Below are positions 1 to 5,794 of a DNA stretch of 6,374 nt, piece after piece. Position 1 is the stretch's first letter. Every line of letters begins with the position of its first letter. The notes under the pieces were generated by a model. That model did not search any database. It saw only the letters and a list, made by a program, of their open reading frames with translations, and was not told where the DNA came from. This DNA is from Polaromonas sp. UBA5171 (lineage in GTDB: Bacteria; Pseudomonadota; Gammaproteobacteria; Burkholderiales; Burkholderiaceae_C). The stretch lies in NCBI GenBank assembly GCA_002413395.1, contig DHWX01000131.1, positions 16,190 to 22,563 of the forward strand, in the 5' to 3' direction. The position numbers and the translations under genes were made by a program.

Positions 1-384
1 TTCCTTGCCGATCGCGAGCGCCTCGGAAGACAGGAAACCCCCTAGAAAGAAGCGGGTTCCTTTTTGTTGAATTGCATCTTGCACCTTGCGGATTGCCGTG
101 GCTGGTTTGCCTTCGGTATCGATAGCCGTGTAGGCCACCGCTCTTCCGAGCACTTTCCCGTATTTTTCGATAGCGAGTTTCATGCCCATATCAGCATATT
201 TTCCATTTGCAGCAAACGGCCCGGACAAGGGAACGGCACACCCGAATTGAATGGCATCCACTTGTGCCGCAGCACTGCCCAGATAGCCAAGCATTGGTAC
301 AGATGCAGAGTATTTCAAAAAATCACGTCGGCTAGCCGTGCTCACTCCACCTGTGGTTACTGCTCTTGAAGATGAACTATGCAT
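1..384 (-). CDS. Tat-exported ABC transporter substrate-binding protein, branched-chain amino acid/amide type (N-terminal part)
   Basis: The 128 codons present are the N-terminus; the gene continues past the left edge. Residues 18-24 read SRRDFLK, a twin-arginine (Tat) export motif, followed by a short hydrophobic stretch and a likely cleavage after about A38-A40. The mature part begins IQFGCAVPLSGPFAANGK, which matches the start of periplasmic ligand-binding proteins of the LivJ/LivK (Peripla_BP_6) family, where this strand helps form the ligand pocket. The protein should bind a small solute in the periplasm and deliver it to an ABC permease not seen here. The start is fixed by AGGAG six bases upstream and by the Tat motif. 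It lies 177 bp downstream of the amidase on the same strand, so the ligand may be an amide or amino acid linked to that enzyme; this is inference. Family assignment is firm, ligand unknown. Confidence 0.9.
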   Translation of the reverse strand, partial: MHSSSSRAVTTGGVSTASRRDFLKYSASVPMLGYLGSAAAQVDAIQFGCAVPLSGPFAANGKYADMGMKLAIEKYGKVLGRAVAYTAIDTEGKPATAIRKVQDAIQQKGTRFFLGGFLSSEALAIGKE

Positions 385-390
385 TGTTGT

Positions 391-395
391 CTCCT
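391..395 (-). promoter_or_regulatory. Ribosome binding site of the substrate-binding protein
   Basis: AGGAG on the minus strand, six bases before the ATG at 384. It selects this start over the downstream in-frame ATG at residue 31, which would cut off the Tat motif. The flanking 396-420 is very A/T rich. Confidence 0.75.
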
Positions 396-561
396 AAAAA
401 TTAAAAAAACACCTAAAAAACCTGAAACTCCAGTAAACGGTCAAACCGCCCAAAACACATTGGTGATTTCCAGTAATCCGCCGGTTTTTTTGGCGACATC
501 TGAGTGTCTGCCTTTCTCGGACGTGATCCACCAACAGCATTGAAGGCGTCAATCAAGCGAT

Positions 562-1974
562 TCATTGCAGACCCGGGGGTTTGCGGCGATGCCAATCCGT
601 TACATTCTGGAATGCTTGTCCCGTTTGCAATAGCAAACTTTCCTGCCATGGTTTTGATACGAGTTGGATGCCGATGGGCAGACCGCGTTCGGAAAATCCG
701 GCCGGGAGGCTGATTGCGCAAGTATCCAGATAATTGATCGCGCGATTGAAGGCGCCCAGAGGCGTGATTTCTTCGTCGATTTCTTCCAGCGGGCAAGCGA
801 CGAACGGCAGCGTCGGCGTCAGCAACAAATCATAAGCCTGCATCCAGTTATTGAACCTTGCAATCGCTTCTTGGCGGTGCGCCATGATGGCAAGATAAGC
901 GTTCGCATCGACCGCCCTGCCGCTTAGGATGCGTTTGCGCACCCAGGGACCGATCGGCAGGTTCGCGTCCTCAATATAGTCTGCATGCACGTGGTACGCT
1001 TCAGCCGCGATGAGCGCGCCGTTGTTGCGCATCAACTCGGCAAAGTCGAATGGGACATTGACATGCTCAATGGTGGCGCCGAGTGACTGAAACACGTGCA
1101 TTGCCTCCTGGGTGGCAGCATGAACATCATCGGCTACGGGCCATGGATATTGCTCCGGCTGCATGACGGCAATTCTCAAATGACGGGCGGACACGGGTTC
1201 ATTGCGTTTGAATGCAAAAATCGGTCGATGCAGCGTATTGGGGTCGCGCCAGTCGGGGCCTGCCAGTACCTGCGTCAAAAGCGCAGCGTCTTCTGCCGTG
1301 TGGGTCAGCGGCCCGATCGTATCGAGGCTCGCCGACAGGGGTACTGTCCCGTACAGGCTGATGAGGCTATGCGTCGTCTTCAGCCCGGTCAGACCGTTGA
1401 ATCCGGCGGGAGCGCGTATCGATCCCCCAGTGTCCGAGCCAATCGCGGCAGGCGCCAAGCCGGCTGCAACCGCGACCCCGGAACCGCTGCTCGAACCGCC
1501 TGGAGCACGGTGATGTTCGGTCATATCCCAGGGATTACGCGGCGTGCCCATCAGTGGGTTGGTTCCCCATGCGCCGAAAGCGAATTCCACCATATGCGTT
1601 TTACCGAGCATCACCATCCCGGCCGCCTGCAAGCGTTCCACCACGGTGCTGGTAATCGAACTACGCCGCGCTTTCCAGGCTAGCGATCCCGCAGTGGTGA
1701 TCTGTCCGCTGATCTCGCATAGATCTTTCACCGCGATCGGAAGACCATGCAGCGGCGGCAATGGCAATCCGCTCTGCCTCTGCAAATCGGCGGCTTGTGC
1801 CTGTAGCAGCGCGGATTCTTCATACACGCTTGTATAAGCGTGCACCTTTTCGTTGAGCCGCGCAATCCGGTCGAGAAAGACCCGCGTCAACTCTACCGAT
1901 GTGTATTCTTTCTCTTGTAAACCGCGAGCCATGTCGGCCAGGCTCGAAAAAGCGATCTGCTGATTTATCGTCAT
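562..1974 (-). CDS. Amidase signature family amidohydrolase
   Basis: The protein has 470 residues, the usual length for amidase-signature enzymes (GatA, FAAH and bacterial amidase relatives). These cleave C-N amide bonds with a Ser-cisSer-Lys triad. All three residues are visible: K83 in PIAVKD, S161 in the glycine/serine-rich loop APGGSSSGSG, and nucleophile S185 in GSDTGGSIRAPA. The 24-residue distance between the two serines is that of the family. The C-terminal block GLPIGIQLV (430-438) is also typical. The start follows TGAGA, about nine bases upstream, a weak ribosome site. It is not an obvious GatA, since no gatB or gatC is nearby; a catabolic amidase is more likely. The downstream binding protein on the same strand suggests a joint role in uptake and hydrolysis of an amide. 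The substrate cannot be read from the sequence. Confidence 0.96.
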   Translation of the reverse strand: MTINQQIAFSSLADMARGLQEKEYTSVELTRVFLDRIARLNEKVHAYTSVYEESALLQAQAADLQRQSGLPLPPLHGLPIAVKDLCEISGQITTAGSLAWKARRSSITSTVVERLQAAGMVMLGKTHMVEFAFGAWGTNPLMGTPRNPWDMTEHHRAPGGSSSGSGVAVAAGLAPAAIGSDTGGSIRAPAGFNGLTGLKTTHSLISLYGTVPLSASLDTIGPLTHTAEDAALLTQVLAGPDWRDPNTLHRPIFAFKRNEPVSARHLRIAVMQPEQYPWPVADDVHAATQEAMHVFQSLGATIEHVNVPFDFAELMRNNGALIAAEAYHVHADYIEDANLPIGPWVRKRILSGRAVDANAYLAIMAHRQEAIARFNNWMQAYDLLLTPTLPFVACPLEEIDEEITPLGAFNRAINYLDTCAISLPAGFSERGLPIGIQLVSKPWQESLLLQTGQAFQNVTDWHRRKPPGLQ

Positions 1975-2208
1975 GCTGGCATTCTCACAAAATGAAGGTT
2001 ACTCAGGAAAGTCATATGGGGGGCGCCGGTTCACTATTGACCAGCCGTGCCGATTTAATTTTGACCATTGTTATCCAAGTGACATCGCTAGTCATTTTTT
2101 TGGCGGCATAAACAGCTTTGGATGGTCAATGCGTGGTCGGCGGCAACAGAGAAGTGCAAAGGACTCCCGCCTGCGAGGGGATACGGAGGGAAAAGGCACT
2201 GGCCATTG
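1975..2208. other. Intergenic region between the amidase start and the hsdR remnant
   Basis: About 230 bp with no coding region I can support. Short open frames here are not recognisable and overlap other frames. Any amidase promoter should lie here reading left, but I found no convincing -35/-10 pair. Confidence 0.6.
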
Positions 2209-2538
2209 TTAGGACGCCAATCCGTTGTTTTTAGAACCCCGTAGCGTCCCGTAGACTTTGTGCAGCAAGTGCTCCACCGCCAGTTTGCGGAACTCGCCAT
2301 CCCCCATGAGCTTGCCGAAGATTTCTTCGTTACCTTCCATGCGGTCTATCACCAAGCCCTCAAAGGCTTTTTCAAACACATAGCGGAAGTCGTCTTTCGA
2401 GTTCGTTACGGCAGCCTGGCGCAGCGCGTCGCTCTCTACCGCCTCCTCCTGAATCTGATCAAAAAACAGCTGGTCGGCCTGGGTGAAGTCCGTGCCAAAG
2501 CGGTGGTTCAGGATGTCAATGAGCTCCGACAGGCGGAT
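2209..2538 (-). pseudogene. hsdR: C-terminal remnant of type I restriction enzyme subunit HsdR
   Basis: Reading left from 2538 the frame gives IRLSELIDILNHRFGTDFTQ, then ADQLFFDQIQEEAV, FRYVFEKAFEGLVIDRM and EEIFGKLM, ending with a TAA stop at 2211-2209. This is the characteristic helical C-terminus of HsdR, the motor/nuclease subunit of type I restriction-modification systems (EcoR124-like branch), which contacts the HsdM/HsdS methylase core. Only about 109 residues of a protein usually near 1000 remain. The nuclease and helicase domains are missing, and the same frame meets a TGA inside the tRNA-His sequence upstream, so there is no start. HsdR similarity stops exactly where the tRNA-His remnant begins, which marks a recombination join. 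No hsdM or hsdS is in the window. Identity is from recognised sequence pattern, not from a search. Confidence 0.85.
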
Positions 2539-2577
2539 GGCTGATGGGGCTCGAACCCACGACGACAGGAATCACAA
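2538..2577 (-). pseudogene. 3' part of tRNA-His (anticodon GTG): probable attachment-site remnant
   Basis: On the minus strand the bases run from an anticodon loop TTGTGAT through the 3' anticodon stem, the variable region, the T arm GTGGGTTCGAGCCCCAT and the acceptor strand CAGCCA. This matches proteobacterial tRNA-His, which continues CAGCCACCCCA. The 5' anticodon stem, D arm and 5' acceptor strand are absent: the sequence before the loop is unrelated (GGCATG instead of a GGA-type stem). The last acceptor base and CCA are replaced by hsdR sequence. It therefore cannot make a tRNA. A break at the anticodon loop is the usual mark of a P4/phage-type integrase crossover, so this is read as a leftover att core of an earlier element. 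Confidence 0.83.
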
Positions 2578-2625
2578 ACATGCCGCGTGACGATCTTCAT
2601 ATGTCTGGCGCTGTATTTTGGCAAG

Positions 2626-2645
2626 TTGCCTACAGATTGCCTACA
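2626..2645. repeat. Two direct TTGCCTACA repeats spaced 11 bp
   Basis: TTGCCTACA occurs at 2626-2634 and 2637-2645. The one-turn spacing, and the position about 50 bp from the tRNA-His core on the side away from hsdR, resemble integrase arm-type sites of a lost element. The repeats are directly visible; the role is inference. Confidence 0.55.
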
Positions 2646-2655
2646 AACCACAGAC

Positions 2656-2690
2656 AAAAAAACCCACTACTTATTCAATAGCGGGGTTTT
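2656..2690 (-). terminator. Rho-independent terminator downstream of the tRNA-Phe remnant
   Basis: On the minus strand, AACCCCGCTA pairs with TAGTGGGTT (one bulged C, one G-T pair) around a loop of about nine bases, followed by a run of T. It lies about 20 bases past the tRNA-Phe CCA and is probably the original tRNA-Phe terminator. The + strand also shows TTTTCTTT after the stem, so it may work in both directions. Confidence 0.7.
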
Positions 2691-2711
2691 CTTTGCCCTT
2701 ACGGGTCTAAC

Positions 2712-2759
2712 TGGTGGCCTGGGGCGGAATCGAACCACCGACACAAGGATTTTCAATCC
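2712..2759 (-). pseudogene. 3' part of tRNA-Phe (anticodon GAA): attachment site of the genomic island
   Basis: The minus strand reads GGATTGAAAATCC (anticodon loop with GAA), then TTGTGTCGG, T arm GGTGGTTCGATTCCGCC, acceptor strand CCAGGCC and ACCA. This is the 3' part of a tRNA-Phe gene including encoded CCA. From about 2762 the sequence no longer matches a tRNA: there is no D arm and no GGCCTGG 5' acceptor strand. The remnant is the displaced chromosomal 3' end left when an element integrated at the anticodon stem-loop. The integrase gene starts about 200 bp away on the side where the tRNA is broken, as expected. The reconstituted intact tRNA-Phe should lie at the far, right end of the island, outside this window. 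Confidence 0.93.
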
Positions 2760-2857
2760 CCAAATAAAAGCATTCGTCCATGTTGAATGACGTAGGTGCT
2801 ATCTATATAAATCAACAACTTACATCTAAATAACTGGACAAGTGAACAGCTTTGGTG

Positions 2858-2886
2858 TTGATTGATATTCCCCGAAATAGCATAAT
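2858..2886 (+). promoter_or_regulatory. Likely sigma-70 promoter of the island integrase
   Basis: TTGATT (2858-2863), a 17-base spacer, then CATAAT (2881-2886). Transcription would start near 2893, inside the AGTCTGTAAA repeats, so a protein bound to the repeats would block the promoter. Assigned by consensus match only. Confidence 0.5.
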
Positions 2887-2943
2887 CCAGTCTGTAAATA
2901 GTCTGTAAATTGAAATCCAGTCTGTAAAAAGTCTGTAAATCGA
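2884..2943 (+). repeat. 30-bp tandem duplication with four AGTCTGTAAA boxes (probable integrase arm sites)
   Basis: The unit at 2884-2913 is repeated at 2914-2943 with two differences in 30 bases. Each unit holds two AGTCTGTAAA boxes 11 bp apart, giving copies at 2889, 2900, 2919 and 2930. Ordered short direct repeats between an att core and the int start are typical arm-type binding sites for the N-terminal domain of tyrosine integrases, or sites for an excisionase. Because they overlap the expected transcription start, they could also allow self-repression of the integrase. The repeats are seen directly; the binding role is inferred. Confidence 0.85.
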
Positions 2944-2945
2944 AC

Positions 2946-2951
2946 AAGGGG
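2946..2951 (+). promoter_or_regulatory. Ribosome binding site of the island integrase
   Basis: AAGGGG ends six bases before the ATG at 2958 and supports that start. Confidence 0.7.
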
Positions 2952-2957
2952 TTCAAC

Positions 2958-4325
2958 ATGGCACGACCAAGCAAATCCGCGACGATTGACTACAAAGCCC
3001 CGCTAGACCTTACACACGGTCTGCTGGGGCGTGCCGCATGCCCTGATAGGTTGCCGTTCGTGCTGGTGCGTGATGCCGACAAAAAGGGGCTCCGCCTGCG
3101 CGTTACCAAAGCTGGAGGTAAGCACTGGCAGTTTGAAACCCGCGTGAACGGAAAGCTGTTCACCCGCGCGCTGGGTGAATGGCCTGCCGTGTCGATTGAC
3201 GATGCCAAAGCAGAGGCCCATCGCCTGCGTGGATTGACAGAGAAAGGTATTGACCCGCGAGAGGGAGAGCGCCAGCAAGAGGAAGCAGAAGCTGTCGCAA
3301 TTGCAGCGAGTGCGTTAAAGGATGCCAATCAAGCAAAACAGGAAGCCGCTCAAGCCTTGACCGTGGGCGAGGTTTGGGCCGTGTATCTGGCCGAGCGTAA
3401 ACAGCACTGGAGCGCTCTCCACTACCGCGACCATGAAAAGATGGCCCAAGCTGGAGGTGAGCAGCGCCAGCGTATGGCAGGTGTGTTGACCGTGCCCGGA
3501 CCGTTGGCTCACTTCATGGATATGAAGCTATCAGACGTAGTCGCGGACACGGTGCAGGCATGGGCTGAAAAAGAAGGTAGGGCCCGCCCTACCCGCACCC
3601 GGCTGGCGCTACGTATCTTGAAGGCGTTTCTGCGCTGGGCTGCAGCCGAGACCGACTACAAGGCACTGGTCGACGCCACCGCTGCCAGTGGCAAAAAGAC
3701 CCGCGAGATGGCCGGTACGTCCAAGCCCAAGAACGACTATATCCAGCGCGAGCAGTTATCGGCATGGTTCACCCACGTTCGCCAGATTCAAAACCCAACG
3801 ATTGCCGCCTACCTGCAATGCCTGCTGCTGACCGGCGCCAGACGTGAGGAACTGGCAGAACTCAAATGGGCTGACGTTAATTTGCAATGGCGCGGACTGA
3901 CCATGAAGGACAAGGTGGAGGACGTTCGTCCGGTGCCGCTCACGCCCTATGTAGCGCAACTGCTGGCGAGCCTGCCCAAGCGCAACGAATGGGTGTTTAG
4001 CAGCCCCACAAGCGCAAGCGGGCGCCTTACTGAGCCAAGCATTGCCCACCGTACTGCCTGCGCTGCTGCTGGCCTACAGGTGACATTGCACGGGCTTCGC
4101 CGCTCGTTCGCATCACTGTGCGAATGGCTCGACATTCCGGGCGGTATCAGTGCACAGATTCAAGGCCATGCGCCTCAAGGAGTGCGTGAGCAGAACTACA
4201 TCCGTCGACCGATTGACCTGCTGCGCGTTCACCATGAAAAGATTGAAGCGTGGATTTTGGACCAGGCCGGGATAGTGTTCGATGCCAAGGCCCCACTTGG
4301 TGTGTTTCGCGTGGTGGCTGGGTGA
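2958..4325 (+). CDS. P4-type tyrosine integrase of the tRNA-Phe island
   Basis: At 455 residues it has the size of island integrases of the P4 group. It catalyses site-specific integration and excision between the attP core and the tRNA gene. Residues about 30-105 look like the DUF4102-type arm-binding domain (GLRLRVTKAGGKHWQF, then FTRALGEWPAVSIDDA). An alanine/glutamate-rich linker (105-135) and a core-binding domain (about 135-240) follow. The catalytic domain carries R295 in LLLTGARREEL, a probable K317 or K319 in the beta-hairpin, H378 and R381 in LHGLRRSF, H404 in QGHAPQG, and nucleophile Y414 in QNYIRRP. The full set is present and the frame is intact, so it may be active. It lies next to the broken tRNA-Phe and the arm-like repeats, which fits its role. 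No excisionase gene is visible. Confidence 0.97.
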   Translation: MARPSKSATIDYKAPLDLTHGLLGRAACPDRLPFVLVRDADKKGLRLRVTKAGGKHWQFETRVNGKLFTRALGEWPAVSIDDAKAEAHRLRGLTEKGIDPREGERQQEEAEAVAIAASALKDANQAKQEAAQALTVGEVWAVYLAERKQHWSALHYRDHEKMAQAGGEQRQRMAGVLTVPGPLAHFMDMKLSDVVADTVQAWAEKEGRARPTRTRLALRILKAFLRWAAAETDYKALVDATAASGKKTREMAGTSKPKNDYIQREQLSAWFTHVRQIQNPTIAAYLQCLLLTGARREELAELKWADVNLQWRGLTMKDKVEDVRPVPLTPYVAQLLASLPKRNEWVFSSPTSASGRLTEPSIAHRTACAAAGLQVTLHGLRRSFASLCEWLDIPGGISAQIQGHAPQGVREQNYIRRPIDLLRVHHEKIEAWILDQAGIVFDAKAPLGVFRVVAG

Positions 4326-4398
4326 TTAGGCTGGGCGTGACGCACTCCAACCCCTCGCTGCGCTCAAATCATGCTGCAAGTTGCCTAAATTCTCACTC

Positions 4399-4412
4399 GC
4401 TGACTTGTCAGC
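4399..4412. repeat. Inverted repeat GCTGACttGTCAGC
   Basis: Two perfect 6-base arms separated by TT. It could be a small operator or chance; no T-run follows, so it is not a typical terminator. Confidence 0.35.
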
Positions 4413-4550
4413 TAACTTCAAGGAAATCAACTTTACAACCGGGAACGGGTTTTACTCGGTGGCTCCGTAATGAGTATTCCGAGCAATTAAAGTCGTAAAC
4501 ACGCGTTCAAATGGGCGCTGCGACAGGCAGCAGTGCAGCGGTTGCTGTCA

Positions 4551-4580
4551 TTGAGGTGCCTTGCTCCGCTGGGCTATAGT
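4551..4580 (+). promoter_or_regulatory. Likely promoter of the membrane-anchored cassette gene
   Basis: TTGAGG (4551-4556), an 18-base spacer, and TATAGT (4575-4580), giving a leader of roughly 35-40 bases before the ATG at 4625. It would let the gene be expressed without an integron Pc promoter, which this cassette cannot use from its position. Consensus match only. Confidence 0.5.
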
Positions 4581-4624
4581 GGTCAGCTAAATTGCTCATA
4601 TCGCTAGGCCCCATAAGAGATCCA

Positions 4625-5068
4625 ATGAACATCATCCAGGGAATCACACTCGCCATTGCGGTTCTCGGCGCCGCACTCGGCATCATCAATACTTGGCAAG
4701 CGTTGGACAAGTCTCGTGTGAAGTTGCGCGTACGACCAAAGCACGCAATTCCAATCGGGGTAGCCGATCCCCGCCTCACTTTCTGCATCGAGGTCACCAA
4801 CCTCAGCGCGTTCGCGGTCACAGTTGATGAGACAGGAGTCTTCTACCTAGGAACCGACAGGCGCGGAGCGTACACGCAGCCAGTGCTCCTTGATGGCAAA
4901 GGTTGGCCACGTCGGCTCGAAGCCAGAAGCTCCGTCACGGTGTATGGCCAGCCGCCATCCTCGGAAGACGGCCATCTGCTTAAGTGCGCTTACGCTACAA
5001 CCGAATGCGGAGTCACTCGTACCGGCACGAGTCCTGCTTTCAAGCAGCTGGCAGCACGTGGGGCCTAA
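4625..5068 (+). CDS. Small membrane-anchored protein of unknown function (integron cassette gene)
   Basis: I do not recognise a named family. The 147-residue protein has one hydrophobic helix at residues 3-22 (IIQGITLAIAVLGAALGIIN) without a cleavage site. A short charged linker (DKSRVKLRVRP) follows, then a domain that looks all-beta (FCIEVTNLSAFAVTVDETGV, then SSVTVYG). This suggests an inner-membrane anchor with a soluble beta-sandwich domain. I chose the ATG at 4625 because an upstream in-frame ATG at 4592 would add 11 polar residues before the helix and sits too close to the likely promoter. AAGAGA lies just upstream. The TAA stop is inside the attC R'' box (GCCTAAC), the usual end of an integron cassette gene, so this is very probably a cassette gene. 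Confidence 0.75.
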   Translation: MNIIQGITLAIAVLGAALGIINTWQALDKSRVKLRVRPKHAIPIGVADPRLTFCIEVTNLSAFAVTVDETGVFYLGTDRRGAYTQPVLLDGKGWPRRLEARSSVTVYGQPPSSEDGHLLKCAYATTECGVTRTGTSPAFKQLAARGA

Positions 5069-5134
5069 CCCTTCCATTGAGGCGACAAACTCCGGGCCAC
5101 GCCCTCCGTTTGCCCCTTATGTCAAACGTTGAAA
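5063..5134 (+). other. attC recombination site of the first cassette
   Basis: The site starts with R'' GCCTAAC (5063-5069) and ends with R' GTTGAAA (5128-5134), 72 bp in all, inside the normal attC range. The middle folds: GGGC (5094-5097) pairs with GCCC (5101-5104) and CAAAC (5086-5090) with GTTTG (5108-5112), separated by a 3x3 mismatch loop, as in the bulged bottom-strand hairpin recognised by IntI. The segments CCTAACCCTTCCATTGAG and TTATGTCAAACGTT resemble a common proteobacterial attC type whose R' is usually GTTAGGC. Here only the GTT is kept, because the last six bases come from whatever follows the site. No cassette follows on the right; the intI 3' end lies 136 bp away. Confidence 0.83.
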
Positions 5135-5269
5135 AGCAGCAATCGACAAAGTCGAATGACCGTTGCCAGTCTTCTAGAGTCAGCCACTTTTCTCCAAAGC
5201 TGACCGTCAAACCGAACGGCTGCAATGGAGAAAAACGTGGACCTGCAACGCAGCGGAAGCCGACATTCA
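5135..5269. other. Spacer between attC and the 3' end of intI
   Basis: 135 bp with no recognisable gene, attC or terminator. Short open frames on both strands are not convincing. Confidence 0.5.
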
Positions 5270-5794
5270 TTACACCAGGCTACTGAGCGCATCCAACGGG
5301 CTTGCCGTTCCGCCCGCAGCCACTTTGAGAACATGCGTGTAGATCATGGTAGTGCTCACATGCGAGTGACCCAGCAATTCCTGCACCGTGCGGATGCCCT
5401 TGGCCTCGAGCACGATGTTGACGTGGCGGTCAAAGTCCATATCTTTGACTCGCGCGCGGATGCCTTCCATCAGTCGCATGCCCGTGCCATACAGCAGGCG
5501 TGCCAACTTCAGAACTTCGCGGTACAGGAACAGTAACGCGCTCAGGGCCTGGTTGTGCGTCGAAGTGGATACCTTGCGCTCGGTCGCCAGCATGGTGAGA
5601 ACGGCCTCTATCTCAGGTGCGCCCATGGTGCGTGGATGCTTCATCTGCCCGTCGCGCCCATGCCAGCGAATGAAAAATCGCACCCAGTACTGATAAACTT
5701 TTTCAGTGCTCAAGCTATAGTGCATGTAGCGGATGCGCTCGCGCAACTGATCCAGCAGGCGGGTTGATTGCAGTGGTGGCGTGCCGGGTTTCAT
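5270..5794 (-). pseudogene. intI: Integron integrase with two large in-frame internal deletions
   Basis: The 174-residue product clearly belongs to IntI, which is usually about 320-340 residues. The N-terminus MKPGTPPLQSTRLLDQLRER through ERKVSTSTHNQALSALLFLY is complete. After YREVL the sequence jumps to ARLLYGTGMRLMEG, losing roughly 45 residues of the interdomain segment. After FDRHVNIVLEAKG it jumps to IRTVQELLGHSHVSTTMIY, losing roughly 130 residues including the IntI-specific extra helix region and the HxxR box. R107, H143 and the nucleophile Y152 remain, but the core-site lysine, HxxR and attC-recognition element are gone, so it should not recombine attC sites. Both joins keep the frame with no stop. 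It normally inserts cassettes at attI. It is divergent from the cassette at 5957, the standard integron layout. Deletion sizes are estimated against the family from memory. Confidence 0.95.

Larger units (their letters stand above)
4326..4624. other. Gene-free 299-bp stretch between integrase and the cassette gene
   Basis: No coding region can be supported. It begins TTAGGC directly after the integrase stop, which is the hexamer expected to start a cassette whose attC R'' is GCCTAAC. It contains the inverted repeat GCTGAC-TT-GTCAGC (4399-4412) and a probable promoter at 4551-4580. No clear terminator for the integrase was found. Confidence 0.6.

Noticed and set aside
413..796. 127-codon open frame on the minus strand overlapping the amidase 3' end
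   Set aside because: It is a different frame of the amidase DNA, its arginine/proline-rich start is typical of shadow translation, and its tail past the amidase stop matches nothing I recognise.
1096..1683. 195-codon plus-strand open frame opposite the amidase
   Set aside because: It lies fully antisense to a well-supported amidase with complete catalytic motifs; composition is that of a shadow frame.
2260..2544. 94-codon plus-strand open frame
   Set aside because: It is the antisense of the recognisable HsdR C-terminus.
2587..2790. 67-codon plus-strand open frame across the terminator and tRNA-Phe remnant
   Set aside because: It runs through a terminator and tRNA sequence and ends soon after; no protein-like features.
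2889..2940. CRISPR-like or replication iteron reading of the AGTCTGTAAA repeats
   Set aside because: The repeats are too short and closely spaced for CRISPR, and there is no rep gene; the position between att core and int fits arm sites better.
2621..4387. 12-bp direct repeat GCAAGTTGCCTA at 2621-2632 and 4376-4387 flanking the integrase
   Set aside because: About one exact 12-base match is expected by chance in a window of this size, and neither copy sits at an element border.
4383..4511. Possible second attC from GCCTAAA to GTTCAAA upstream of the membrane protein gene
   Set aside because: The end boxes are poor, the inner sequence does not fold into an attC-like hairpin, and no gene stop overlaps the start box.
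4507..4821. 104-codon minus-strand open frame before and over the membrane protein gene
   Set aside because: Antisense to the gene at 4625, which has a sensible helix, promoter and attC context; the methionine-rich translation looks like a shadow.
5225..5536. 103-codon plus-strand open frame in the intI region
   Set aside because: Antisense to the clearly recognisable IntI sequence.
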